Source of the DNA: Owenia fusiformis
Taxonomy: Eukaryota > Annelida > Polychaeta > Sabellida > Oweniidae
DNA: 64,000 nucleotides
Direction of reading: 5' to 3'
NCBI GenBank assembly: GCA_903813345.2
Contig: CAIIXF020000001.1
Location: 868,001-932,000 of the forward strand
The notes below the pieces were generated by a model. The model was given only the letters and a program-made list of their open reading frames with translations, ran no database searches and was not told where the DNA came from. This document shows positions 1 through 12,000 of this stretch, piece after piece. Position numbers and translations under genes: made by a program. The first letter of the stretch is position 1. Each line of letters begins with the position of its first letter.

Positions 1-189
1 ACAAAAAGATAAATTGCATGCTACTGGAAAAAAATGGGATTTTATTATCAGAAACAGTTGATTGTATCTCAGGAAAAGAAAAAAAAACTGTTTTTCTTTT
101 ATTAACTTGTAACATGAATAATGTTTTGAAATAAAAATGAAGTTGTCACTGATCGCTGGATCTCAGAGTCAATAGATCTATTTAAATAC

Positions 190-2034
190 CTGTGTTATGT
201 CATCATTATGACACTCTGTAAACCTCCTAATAGGAATACCAGGTTTCCTTCTGTCCCTGAAGAAAGAGCAATAATGGATATGTACAGGGTGAGCTCATAT
301 AAAAAGATGAATACAATGGACATGTTCAGGGTGGCCTATACATGTAGTACTGAAGAAAGATAAAACATAAAACATCAATATTTTCCATTCTGATGTTAGA
401 AACTAATTTTAATTATGCTCCATTAGGGTAATAATAACAAACGGAAAGGAATTTTTGCTCATGGTAATAGGTATAGTATATTTTTTATTAAAGTTATGAA
501 GTAAACTTTCAAGAATTACATACCAGAACATGATCCAGGTGTCCCCATCTATTCCTTCAGTGCCACAGCAAACTGTCCTGTCATCACAACTAACACTGAG
601 GCTGAGAAACATACCTCTCTCATCACCCTGGCCTAAAGTGACAACATGCATGACTTAATTGCATTGGCCTTAGTCCCACTTTAAAAGTGAGCATTCTTTA
701 AAGGGTCATGTTATTGAAAATTATTTTAAAAAGCTATCACATGGATGATACATGTACTATATCTAGTATGTATGTGGTACTTTACAAGTGAGAATGCTTA
801 TTGCTTACTAATCATAATCTATTTCAAGATACATACATATTGTAACTTGATAATGCAATGTACTGTACCTTCATATTTGTGAACTTGGTTATTTTTATCT
901 CTGGTGTCCCAACACCTGAAAACATAATTGTAAACGTCTGATTGACCAATAAAAATAGAGTATTTATTCTCTTCAGCTTGATGATATAACGTAAAGTCTT
1001 CACTCAAGAAAGCGTATATAAGATGTACTATGTAAGGATTTATATTAAGGGATTGAAGGCCCATACTAGGAGATGTATTAAGGGATTGAAGGCCTATATA
1101 AGGAGATTCATTAAGGGATTTAATTATTAAGGGATTTTATCATTTAAGGCCCATATAACAAGTTGTATTGGGATTGAAATCAGACATCCTGGACTTACCT
1201 GAAGACCTAAGACAGTAAGGAAATGTATTATGTGATTGAATGCCATATAAGGAAAGGTAAAAGGACTTACCTGACCGTTGCATCAAGAGAAGAACTGTAT
1301 ACTAATGCTGGTTCCCGTGTTCCAAACTTGACACTGCTCACTACACCTTGATGGCCTGGAAAAACAAGAACTCTTGCATATTGATATGCAATGGGCTTGG
1401 AAATCTTTTATTATTAATAAAGTCTAGACAGGACGGTGTAAATCCTCCAAGCACCTCACTCAATGTTCCATATTTGTTTGTAAATGAACTGTTAATTTGT
1501 TGAAGTAAAATGAAACTGAAATTATTTTAAATGTCTCAAACAACTCTATAATACCAGTCAAAGAACTGCTTTCAAACAACTTTCAGTGATAAATTATAAT
1601 CAATTTAAAGGACATTTACGCCATATATCTTACCTGTTATTTTCCCCTTAAGTGCCAGATTCTGTCTTGAGTGCAGTCGTATGCTATTGTTTGTGCCAGT
1701 GACGGCTAGAATTCCATCACCCCTGAAAATTACCAAATATGGATCGAGTTAAAACCCTGTGAGAATACACCGAAAATAGACCTCAATCGATTTTTAAAAT
1801 AAATTCATGTATGTTCCAATATTTATGGTTGAGGTGAGAAGATGTCAAATTGAAATGCAATCAATTACACTCATAGCAACACTAAAATATTTACCTGATC
1901 AAAAGTAGAATGTAAATCACTTACCCTGGATCTGAAGGCTGTGATGCAAGGTCCAAAATATAATTTTCTTCAGTTTTTTCGATGGATATTGCAGCTTTTT
2001 CTGATAACGTCAATCTTGCGAATTGGTCTATCAT
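190..2034 (-). CDS. WDR89: WDR89-like WD40-repeat protein, 5' part of gene (3' end outside window)
   Basis: Six coding exons join in phase: complement of 1925-2034, 1634-1722, 1271-1355, 869-915, 524-632 and 190-256 (507 nt, 169 codons). The protein starts MIDQFARLTLSEKAA and shows WD-repeat features: 'LDATVRCWDTRDK' across exons 3-4, then 'VCCGTEGIDGDTWIMFW', which aligns with human WDR89 'ICAGTEKVDDDALLVFW'. The last exon ends 'CHNDDITQ', matching the 'THSDDVTQV' blade start of WDR89. All junctions have GT-AG ends and compatible phases. The rest of the propeller would lie below position 190, off the window. The ATG at 2034 was chosen because it opens the exon and gives a WDR89-like N-terminus. 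WDR89 is a little-studied WD40 scaffold protein; no function beyond the fold is inferred. Another WD40 paralogue is possible but less likely given the collinear match. Confidence 0.85.
1044..1180. repeat. Degenerate tandem repeat in WDR89 intron
   Basis: About three imperfect units containing 'AAGGGATTGAAGGCC' followed by 'ATATAAGGAGAT' lie in the intron between exons 3 and 4 of the WDR89-like gene. Weaker traces continue to about 1250. Confidence 0.5.
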
Positions 2035-2435
2035 CTTGCCTCCTTAACAAACTGAAATTAAATGTGAAGCATATTCACATTGAATTATGACAATTAAGGC
2101 CCTTAATAGAACTAACTATGCAAAGAAAGCAATTTGAGAAAGGATAAGTCAGGATTTGATTCAGGATATAAACATAAAAAACTAATTCAATCACACATAA
2201 CTAAACCTTCAATATCCTATACTTGTTCAGAGAGGCTAAAAGTATTAATTTGAATCATGAATATTGGTATCAAGAACAAATTAATTTCAAAAAGATTTCA
2301 AGTGTATGTACTTAATGAAAAATGTATACAAAACGTTTCATCCTACCATACATTTACTCTCTTGGTAAATACATTGAACAGTTGAATGGCATCTCTTTCA
2401 GAAAATTTTCAGAAATTTTTTTCACTGAATTTTCG

Positions 2436-2807
2436 AGACCCTATCTGTTTTCAAGACTTATGCCTGGCACAAACGTCACCAAGTTATTAAGTGTTTTTAA
2501 GTTTCGCAAGGATCCTGCCATGACTGTGGTAGTGTAATCTTGATAGCCTGACAACCATTGCCACAATCATAGGCTTTAACATTACCTTGGTCATGACAGG
2601 CCTTACAACCATTGGGACAGTCATATAAGACTTTAACATTACAACAGTCATGACAGGCCTTGCAATATAATATGGCATTGTCACAGTTATACCAGGCTTT
2701 CAAGATGACAATACCACGGTCATGGCAGGATCCTTGCGAAACTTAAAAACACTAATTACATGGTGACGGTTGTGCCAGGCATAAGTCTTGCAATAGATAG
2801 CATGTGG
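2436..2807. mobile_element. Short non-autonomous TIR element, 8-bp target duplication (hAT-like MITE), copy 1
   Basis: This 372-bp element has inverted ends of about 95 bp sharing 'CAAGACTTATGCC' and 'CAAGGATCCTGCCATGAC'. It is flanked by near-identical 8-bp duplications (AATTTTCG at 2428-2435, AATTTTCT at 2808-2815). The interior holds short repeats around 'CATGACAGGCCTT'. It has no coding capacity. A second, longer copy of the family lies at 3462-4394. The 8-bp duplication suggests mobilisation by a hAT-type or P-type transposase; the superfamily is inferred. Confidence 0.75.
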
Positions 2808-3060
2808 AATTTTCTCGTTTTTATACATTTTACAAAACAAATCTTCTCACCAGTTTTTTCAAAGCACATATGAAATTAAGTGCACTCTTTGTGCAAAACT
2901 GAAAGATGCAGACAATGTGTAGTGATTCCTGTTTGAAAAATAACATGTGATCATGTGACTCAATTGAGGAATGCAGAAAAATTCCGAACATGCACCTTGG
3001 CCTAATATTGTAATGACCTTCGATAGCAAGTCGCTACTACAGTCTCAGCTGTAGTGGCTA

Positions 3061-3131
3061 GCCCTTATGGTTCAGGGGTAGAGCGTCTGACTCGAGAGTG
3101 GAAGTTCCTGGGTTCGATTCCCCTACGGAGC
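3061..3131 (+). other. tRNA-like Pol III promoter inside the 5' LTR
   Basis: The segment has a good A box (TGGTTCAGGGG) and a perfect B box (GGTTCGATTCC), spaced as in a tRNA gene, with partial pairing between its two ends. The anticodon arm does not pair well, so this is a tRNA-derived sequence and not a working tRNA gene. A second copy lies at 3337-3407 in the 3' LTR. Confidence 0.7.
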
Positions 3132-3461
3132 ATTGAATTTAGCACATTCTCTTTCGAGTCTAGTATCTGGCTCGGTACATTACAGCTCCCCGACGAGCGT
3201 GCCCAAGGGTCGTTACATTGGTGTCAGAAGTGGGATTGCACTTGTGAATCAATTATGACGGGATGTCGTCTTCTAGGGGGATGGTGTAATGACCTTCGAT
3301 AGCAAGTCGCTACTACAGTCTCAGCTGTAGTGGCTAACCCTTATGGTTCAGGGGTAGAGCGTCTGACTCGAGAGTGGAAGGTCCTGGGTTCGATTCCCGT
3401 ACGGGGCATTGAATTTAGCACATTCTCTTTCGAGTCTAGTATCTGGCTCGGTACACTTCAG

Positions 3462-4394
3462 CCACATGCTATCTATTGCAAGACTTATGCCTGCCACAAC
3501 CGTCGCCATGTTAATCAGTGTTTTTTAAGTAGCGCAAGGATCATGCCATGACCCTGGTAGTGTTATCGTGTAAGCCTGGTATAACCGTGGCAGGCTGGTA
3601 TAACTGTGACAATGCTGTATGATATTGCAAGGCCTGTCATGACCCTGGAAGTGTTATCGTGGAAGCCTGGCGTGACCGTAGCCTTTATTGTGGTTTATAA
3701 GCGAATGTGAATATTAATGTACAGTAGTAATTTTGATTTTGACATGATTAAGGTAGTTAAACACCATGATCATAGTATTAAACTGTTTAATTGTAATGAC
3801 GATCACTTAAAATTGTTAAGGATATTCCTGGCATTAATGTCATACATATTTACTAATCATTGGCTTTTGCAATACATTATAACGGTCATAGTAGGACTAA
3901 GCCTAAATTTCTACATTACCACCATCATACCTGGCCTTGCAATACTATATTACATTGTCATGGTCATACCAGGCTTTGCGATCCCATTATACATCGTCAC
4001 ATTCATGCCAGGTTTTGAAATACATATTGTCACGGTCACTTATAGCAATCATATATTTCTACATTACCACTCTCATACCCGAACTTGCAATACTATATTA
4101 CATTGTCTCGGTCATGTCAGGCCTTGCATAATTATATAACATCGTCACTGTCATGCCAGGCCTTGCAGTACTACAGTATATTACATTGTCACGGTCATGC
4201 CAGGCCTTGCAGTACTATATTACATTGTCACGGTCATGCCAAGCCTTGCAGAACTATATTACATTGCCGCGGTTATACCAGGCTTTCACGATATTGCCAC
4301 GGTCATGGCAGGATCCTTGCGCTAGTCTACTTAAAAACACTGAATAACATGGCGACGGTTACACCAGGCGTTAGTCTTGCAACAGATACGGTCT
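3462..4394. mobile_element. TIR element copy 2, inserted in the 3' LTR, 8-bp target duplication
   Basis: This 933-bp member of the same family as 2436-2807 shares the end sequence 'GCAAGACTTATGCC' and the sub-terminal 'GCGCAAGGATC'. It is bounded by perfect 8-bp duplications CACTTCAG (3454-3461 and 4395-4402) within the LTR. The interior is an array of about 40-bp degenerate units built on 'CATGCCAGGCCTTGCA' and 'TATATTACATTGTCACGGT'. Short open frames in it are by-products of the repeat. Confidence 0.8.
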
Positions 4395-4588
4395 CACTTC
4401 AGCTCCACGACGAGCATGCCCAAGGGTCGTTACAGTATTGCTGTGCAAGTTCAAGTCACCAAGATTTACTCGAGTCTCTAAACAATTCTTGGCTAAAGTA
4501 ATTCCATCTGGAACACCGTGAACTATTGAAATTTTCAAATAATGCACTGTGGTCAACTGTTTTTTTTTCTTTCTGAAAACCACGGTTA

Positions 4589-4661
4589 TGGGAAGTCCTC
4601 CATATATTACTTATATTATTTGTGTATATACACTGTACCTCCTAGATGGAGGACTTCCCAC
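4589..4661. repeat. Short hairpin
   Basis: Inverted 14-bp arms (GGGAAGTCCTCCAT and its complement) enclose an AT-rich loop. It may be a MITE remnant; nothing coding is present. Confidence 0.5.
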
Positions 4662-5280
4662 TGATTTCAGAAAAATCTCGAATAGATGAGATATAACAAT
4701 TTCCTTTGCTGTAAAAACATATACCAGACAAAGAATCTATAATTATTGATTCGTTAGACGTCTATATTTACCCGATTTATTTGTAGATTAGCAGTAATAG
4801 CTAAATTAAATGTTTTTAATCTCAGCTCATGTGTTCAGATTGCCGCCATGTTTATGGTCATGTGACCAGATAATAAAGTCACGTGACATAATTTAAAGGG
4901 CCTTATTTTTATTACAACATTTACCTATACATGTATATTGTATATGTAAGAAATAACAAACAATTGTTAATGTTTTGATTCACAATGCAAATCTGTAGTA
5001 GGGCATAAAGGTCAGGGCTTTAAATTGATATTGTCCTCAGGTCAATAGCTTCAAAAACCAGATTGACAATATATTCAGAAATGAACAATACAACTTCTGA
5101 ACTATTTATTTGGCGCATCGCACAACAAATAACAAGTAACAAATACAAACAATGACCGATAAAAAGATGGGGATTATACAGGATCCAACCTTCTTCCCCT
5201 AGGATAGATGTAAGATGTAAGAAGGTCTTGCAGCCTTACATTCAACAATCAATCTCTGATAGTGTCAAGACTCCAATTAG

Positions 5281-5328
5281 TTCAACCATGGGCTTTCAAG
5301 AGATCTGTTGAAAGCCCATGGTTCAACT
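5281..5328. repeat. Near-perfect palindrome with CATGGGCTTTCAA arms
   Basis: Arms 'TTCAACCATGGGCTTTCAA' and the complement are separated by about 10 bp. The same arm sequence recurs as a hairpin at 7905-7934 and as single arms near 17578 and 39776, so it marks a dispersed family. Confidence 0.6.
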
Positions 5329-5576
5329 TATCAGGGACAGGGCAGCTGCCCCATTTTGGTCAATGTAATCATATTACCTTGCCACAACCAGAATGATGAT
5401 CAGTTAAGAGTAAGACAAGGCCCTTTAATGTGCTGAACAGTAAAACTTACACCATCTCCCTCATTACACCATCTTGCCGAAATATTGAAATAATCAACAG
5501 AACAATCAACCTCCAGAATTAAACACAATCGATTCCTCGACTAGCCAGGGGAATCCCCATTGAGTCACACAAGCAG

Positions 5577-5841
5577 GCCTGTCAACTGTCCCGCAATTTG
5601 CGTATTTGTCACGCATTTGGTGAAGAATTTGAAGTCACGCCAGTTATTTTTGCGGGACAGAAAATGTCACGCAAATACGAGCGCGAAAAGTTTGAGGTGT
5701 TCAAAATTTGGCAAGATGTAATAAAATTTAAACCAAGGTGTTCAAAATTTGAATCAAGGTGTTCAGATTTGGACCAAGGTGTCCACATTTTGAGGGGAGG
5801 TGTTCAACATTTCCAAGTCACTCATGTTAGGTGTTCCCAAG
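5577..5841 (+). repeat. Dispersed repeat R3, copy 1
   Basis: It contains 'TTGTCACGCATTTG' near its start and 'GTCACTCATGTTAG' near its end, in the same order as a copy at 38142-38500. Internal short repeats 'AAGGTGTTCAAAATTTG' occur. It is unclassified and non-coding, and is interrupted at its right end by the TIR element at 5842. Confidence 0.55.
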
Positions 5842-6389
5842 TCATGGCGTAGAATAATGGAAATAGCGTCATGAATCCCGGGACAATGAATCCCGGATCC
5901 AAGTACGTCATTAATGGTCGAAATTCAAAATATTGACAAATTTATAACCTAAAAGGCCGAAAGATTATGCGGCAAATATTGAAACGGGTGGTGTCAACAT
6001 ATTGTATTAGCTTTGATCTCTTAGAATCCGTTGAATCCTAAGCGATTGGAGTTGTTTAGATCACTTAACGAATGATATAAAATGATGAGGATTTGGGTTT
6101 TTTCAAAGTTTATAATGGCGGCCAATGGGGGATTTTAGCAAAATATCCCGAAAATTAAATCATTAAAAGGCCGAAAGATCTGTGGATGGATTTTGCTGTT
6201 TTATATATCAAAATGAACACTTCGTCGGGTCTAACAAGGATCCGTTGAATCCTAAGAAAATAAATGATTTGCTAAAAAGATATTAAGATTTTAAATTTTG
6301 ATGAAGACTGCTCTCCATTGAAATCTTTGGACCATGAAATGTCGATTTACGCGCATGCGCTGTGACGTTATTTCCATTATTCTACGCCA
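5842..6389. mobile_element. TIR element with internal direct repeat
   Basis: Inverted ends of about 30 bp (ATGGCGTAGAATAATGG...) bound a 548-bp element lying inside repeat R3. The interior carries a roughly 215-bp direct duplication, marked by 'AAAAGGCCGAAAGAT' and 'CCGTTGAATCCTAAG', each occurring twice. It has no coding capacity. Target duplication is unclear. Confidence 0.65.
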
Positions 6390-6689
6390 TGTGACAGGCC
6401 TGCACAAGTGCCCACAAGCGCCTTGAACCAGGCAGCCAATAAGGTTCATGATAAACTAATTCAACGACCAATCAAATGACAAGAGGACTTTCCAGGTATA
6501 TTCAAACTTCAGATTGAATTAATTTCCGCGAAAATAATTAGATTGGCCAGCACAATCGCAAAATTTACACTGAAAGAGGGGGATTCGGGACTTTTTCTAT
6601 GCTAAGTAGATGGGTGAATATGTATATGTGGTGAAACTCAATATGCAAAAAAGTCCAAAGGGGTCTTGATTGTGCTATCCTATGGCACA

Positions 6690-7100
6690 GAACCTCTTTA
6701 ATAACGCAGATGCGAGTAGGTAGTTACCAGATTCACCACCAGGTGGCTCGTTCGGGTCAGATAGCATGGCGGGTATAGTAGAAAGTTCCATTTAACCCGT
6801 ATGTATCTAATAGTTATGCAAATTAAAATACATCCAGTAAAAGAAAATGTTATCTGTCCAATACAAAAAAAGATAATTCACTTTTTGTGATTTTGTAACA
6901 TGGGGTCTATGAGGAATCAACCCGAACAAGAAGTCACATTTTCAAAAAAATTAAATTTTCAAAGTTGATAGACAATTTTCGAAACCATATTTCTAGACGC
7001 ACTTTAACATGCAGATTTCAAATATGACATCACTTTGACTGAATTTTGAATATTTAATGACGTAAATCAAGATTATTTCTACTCGCATCTAGTCTATTGG
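6690..7100 (+). repeat. Dispersed repeat R1, copy 1, with CTCF-like core
   Basis: The stretch 'CAAATATGACATC' through 'AATGACGTAAATCAAGATTATTT' recurs near 25920-25990, and the upstream part recurs around 24760 and 25770. Its left part, with CCACCAGGTGGC at 6736-6747, recurs inverted at 53218-53275. It is unclassified and non-coding. Confidence 0.55.
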
Positions 7101-7222
7101 AACTTTTAAAATGTTGAGTGACAGTGAAGGGCTTCTATGTGAAATTCATAGTTTTATTTTGCTTATCTATGTCTTGTATAATGGTTAGCATGTAACCATT
7201 TGATCATGATGATAGATTTGTA

Positions 7223-7444
7223 ACAGGCCTGTAGCCAGGATTTGCCAAGTGGGGGTTCAGTTTTCAAAAATTTCCAAGGGGGTTCACATTTGACAATTTT
7301 GGCCCAAGTATGGCTAGAATCACTTGAGAATTGCTCGAAACAGTGTAAAACTGCATGATTTTGACCGGGATTTTGAAAGAATTTTTGGCCAGGGGGGGGG
7401 GGGGGGGCGGGCAACCTCCCCCTGGGTACTATATACGGGCCTGT
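7223..7444. mobile_element. Small MITE-like element with poly-G tract
   Basis: The ends 'ACAGGCCTGTA' and complement of 'ACAGGCCCGTATA' form short inverted termini. A G-homopolymer of about 17 bp lies near 7392-7408. No coding capacity. Confidence 0.4.
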
Positions 7445-8941
7445 GCAATGACCCATTATCCAATTCTGTTTGTGTCAGCATCATGAATAGTCATCTTGAC
7501 AACCATACAACACTTACCATTAGACCTGAATAAGCACCTTTCTCGTTATTCCCTATGATACTACATGTATATATAGATTTTTTCTCAACTTCATTAGTTC
7601 CCTAGAATCTAAATAAAAAAAAGTGACCTTGGATGCGGTGATTGGATATATAATGTAATGCAGTTATAAGAAATAGCTTGTTCTGATTGGCTGGAAGAAT
7701 TGGACACACATTGCCTTGCTATGTGTGAATACATGTAATTGCACGGATGTTATGATACTCAAATAATGACATCACATTTTATTTAAAATAAAGTACAAAT
7801 ACAAGGTTTCACATTTACATACCATTTATTTTACATATAATACAGTATATACATTTTAACAGAATATAAAAATGTTAAAACATTCAATGTCACATTCACT
7901 TCATTCATGGGCTTTCAATTAGTTGAAAGCCCATTCTTCATTCAAATCACTTTTTGCTTTATAATATTACGTTCTGAAGATTGAAAAATATGACTCAATT
8001 CCCAGTATTTTGAGCCTACTTATAACTATATTGAGCCATTATTCAGTTATTAATGAAGAAATTCATATTCAAAGGATTTCTTGTTTACTGACAATTTGGG
8101 CAAATCAGTAACTTTAATGAGCTCTAACTTTCCTCCTAGGGGAGTATGAGTCACATTGTTTTGCTAAAACATGCCTTATTCAATTTGAAGAAAAGACAGA
8201 AAGTCTCAGGTCAAAAGATCGACTACAATAAAAGATCTGCCCCCTCTCTTACCGTTTAAGGGTTACAATATATATCATCCTCCAAATTCGGATTAAATTC
8301 AGTGAAAAACAGAATATTTTATGAGGGTACACTATATCATGTGTCATGTATGACTAAAAATTTATAACAAGAAATAAAAAAGGACAAAAACAACAGTCCA
8401 AGAGACAAAATATTTTAAAAGGGACGCTGTTTTTATTAACAAATGGATCCAATTTTTTCCCTCTTTCAAATGTGGTTAATGATATTTTTCTTCAATATTC
8501 CACCCAATTTTGCACAGGTTAGATGAGATCCCTGATGTGCAACTTTGTTAAGTCAGAATAAAGTTATAAACTCAAATCAGGTCTATGTAGAATAATGAAT
8601 CAATAATGACGTGTGATAACAAAACAAATTATTGCAGATTAATGCTAAACCTATAGGTTCAAAATTGTCTGACTTTGGCCACTACAGTTGTCAACTTATT
8701 AAACACATGGATCTTATAATGCAATGTCTCATCAACTTTACTAAAAATTATGTCAATCGATCCCACCTGGGATTACAAGATTAAAATATAAACGCATGAA
8801 AAAGAATATTCATCTCAGATTCCACTAATCGGATTCAGCATTCAATGTTTCAGTCAGTCAGTGTTGTCCAAAGTATAAAATAAAGTTCTCTTTGGGCTTA
8901 AATGGCAATTCAACATCTTTGTTTTGCAAACAAGCGGTGAC
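7445..8941. other. Intergenic, no gene seen
   Basis: AT-rich sequence downstream of ARMC1, on the far side from its start. I see only the CATGGGCTTTCAA hairpin near 7905-7934 and no open frame, RNA gene or clear element. Confidence 0.5.
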
Positions 8942-9056
8942 TCTGGTATAACTCAATAGTTCCAAGTGAGTCTGGTATAACTCAATAGTTCCAAGTGAGT
9001 CTGGTGTAACTCAATAGTTCCAAGTGAGTCTGGTATAACTCAATAGTTCCAATATA
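8942..9056. repeat. 29-bp tandem repeat covering the ARMC1 stop codon
   Basis: Four copies of a 29-bp unit containing 'CTGGTATAACTCAATAG' and 'TTCCAAGTGAGT'. The unit nearest the gene contains the last two codons and stop of ARMC1 (9040-9042). Confidence 0.8.
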
Positions 9057-12000
9057 GAGAGTTTGATATAAAGTTCCCCACTTTTCCAAACCAGCCAGAT
9101 TTTGCATCTGATTCTTCACCAAATCTTGATATTGCACCTTTTTCTTTAACTGGACTGTCGTCATCTTCTAGATATGGTGGCATGTCATAGTTCTCTTTAT
9201 TAGGCAGAGGTTTGGCACCAAAACTGAGGAAAACCTGCAAATCAGATTGTAAGCAACATGTTTTATGTAAAGCTTGACACCTCCTTGATTGAAAACATTT
9301 CTCATGATTTAAGGTCCAGGGCTTTATCATACAACTTAGCAAGGCATATAAACATTAAGTGATTTCTTGCATAATAAAGAATTAAAGGTACATTCCAATT
9401 TCATTGTTTTAAATCCATTTTCAACTTAAAACTAGGCCAGTAGGTTATAATATGAGAATCTAGTAACATGATCACCATACTTGATGATTTCATTGAAAAT
9501 CACCTGTTTTTAAGACCTTATAATTTTGGAAAATTAGGATCTGCATGGTAAGTGAACACTTTATCTTATGTTTTGAGAAGTTGTAACTCAAAAGCTGAAG
9601 TTAAAGAGGATGAAAAGTGGCAAAGAAAAGAAATCCCCAAAAAATTAGAGACCGGCGGCATTCATTTTTAGCATAAGACACTGGCGCTATCAGGTCTGAA
9701 GATGAGTAGGGGTGCCGGACTCTAAAAGCCTACTGAGATCGCTGCTTCTATAAAAATAATCTGTAAATGTTACACTAACTTTTCCATTGATTTAGATTTA
9801 ATGTGTTTTTGTAATGTTCCATATGATGTTTTATGAGTCAAACTGAGAAGTTCAATTAATGGAATAACTATCATAGCACTCACCTCTCTGCCTGTTTCAT
9901 CACGGACAACCTGTTCTGCCGACATGGTCTCCGTTGAGGCTATGGCATGGACTAGAATCTAGAAAAATTGCAAACTAAAGCTGATTATTGAAATTAGTGT
10001 GTAAACATGAGGGCCAGATCATCACCAGTTTGCGACAATGTATGAGCTGCTATGTTAAAATATTATGCCATAAAGACAACTGCAATACTGTATGAATGTA
10101 TGTCGTATGATACTATTATATTCGTATCACTGGCATGCTTTCAATTGAATAATTGGTCAAAACTGAGTCATTGTCACAAAGGATCAGGCTCTGGCAATGC
10201 TTATCAAATCATACAACTGTGAATAACTGGCTGTATTTTTCCACTGCGTTGCTTATAGTCAAGCTGATGCTCTCTGGAAATACTACTGAACTATTTCCTC
10301 AAGTTAATAGATTATATAGTCTTACAGGATCCTATATCAGCTTTTAAGCTTTAGGAAAATGCACCAACCATTCATAAGGAAAGTTTCATGAATGACATAC
10401 TAACCTCAGGCTCCAGCTCCAGCTTGGCCCTGATGATACATCTCTGTTTAGGAATATTACAGGTGACACTTATTACTCCCTTCACTCTTATGAGGACCTC
10501 ATGGCAGGCATCACTGTCAGTCTGCAAAATATCAAAACTAAATTGAATTTATTATTATAATAGGTGACCACATTTGAAATTTATTTTCAAGGATCACTTA
10601 TTTTGAAAAATGGACCCCTCTTTTTAAAAATTGCTAATAAGTTCCAAAGAGGTGCAAAAGAAAATAATCTTCTGAATAATGTTTTGATTTCTTGTCAAAT
10701 ATAAGATCTGTCCGTCCCCATCATTTATGGGTTGATAAGTTGAAACTTCAAGCACATCCTTCTAATGGTTGCCAGTATGCAATTCTGTGTGACTAATATT
10801 TCTTTTGGGTTTAATTGTAAAAAGTTTATAGCCAATCTTACTGTACCTTATGATGAAGTCCCTTTATGTGCAGTGTTATAACTTTGGTTCTTGTCAGAAA
10901 AACATTCCTGTGTTTCTTTTTGGCACTTTTTATAGGAGTGTGTCTGAAATAGAGTCAATTAAATAATATAAATAAGGGTCCACAGGGAGGGGGGAGGCTG
11001 TGCATGTTTCGTTATTCTGAAATGTAGTCAGTTAAATAATATAAAGAAGCGGTCTCGGGTTACAGTGAGCAATGATAAACAAAATATGAGTACTTCTCTT
11101 TACAAAGGGAACAACTTTTTTGATCATGTTTCTTTTAACTTAAAAAGTACTTTTCAATGTAAGAGAAAAATATGATAAATATAAAGAAGTGTACTACTAC
11201 GTAGTATCTAAAGAAAGACTACCAAGCAGTACCAAGTGTCTGAAGGCAGCATAATAGTGCCAATAGTTACAGGAACACAGTAACTTAGGAATTTAAGAAG
11301 TTACAAAGATACAAACAAAATCAACTTACTTGCTTTTGTTGATAAGTTTTTCTCTCAGAACATCGCCAGAATCTTCAGTTAGATTTTTCTCAATGTTCTC
11401 TGCTAACTCCTTCAGATCTGGCATTGGTCTGAAAAACAGCAATAAAATAGAAGTAATATTATAATGCTTTAGGTTATGTACTTCTAAACAGTTAAGTTCT
11501 CAGATAAAATAGAAAAACATGGAAATCATAATCTAATCCTAAAGACAAGATACTTTTGATTAATGAAAATATCAAGAGATATCTGATTTTAAGTCCCATT
11601 AAACCTTGATGAATGTCAAAAAATGCAGAAAAAGGTTTCTGGATCAAGGTAATAAGCTTCATTTAAGGGACTTATTTATAAAATGCAAGTTAAACTGACA
11701 CACGTCATTATTTAGCTTACTCAAGACAACTGACAATTAATGTGATTTCTATTACAGCTCACAGAAAACCCCAATAAATCATTACCCATTTCTGACAGTC
11801 TCCAGTTGTTCCATGAGTCCTATGAAATCTCTCATTCTGCTTTTGTCAGTTTTCTGGTGGGACAGCATCAACAAAGTCTAAAATACATCAACACCTATAA
11901 CTTACATTTTGTTTGTTATGATGTTTATGAAGCAATTCCATTTATGTTCAAGATTAATGTTACGAAATGTTAAAAAAATAAGTTAGGTAGAGAAAAAAGC

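Larger units (their letters stand above)
3009..4434 (+). mobile_element. TRIM-like miniature LTR retroelement fossil with tRNA-like LTRs; 3' LTR carries a nested DNA element
   Basis: Two direct repeats, 3009-3217 and 3285-4434, each begin TGTAATGACC and end GGTCGTTACA. The second is split by the element at 3462-4394; without that insert and one duplication copy it is also 209 bp. The 67-bp middle starts one base after the 5' repeat with TGGTGTCAGAAGTGGGATT, complementary to the 3' end of tRNA-Leu plus CCA (a primer-binding site). It ends with a purine-rich tract (AGGGGGATGG) directly before the 3' repeat. This is the plan of a terminal-repeat retrotransposon in miniature, with no coding capacity. 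Both LTRs contain a tRNA-like segment with A and B boxes. The LTRs are very similar, suggesting modest age. A tandemly duplicated SINE is the alternative, but it would not explain the TG..CA ends, primer site and purine tract together. Confidence 0.75.

Noticed and set aside
3061-3131. Functional tRNA gene
   Set aside because: A and B boxes are good, but the anticodon arm does not pair and the acceptor stem is only partly complementary; it lies inside an LTR repeat.
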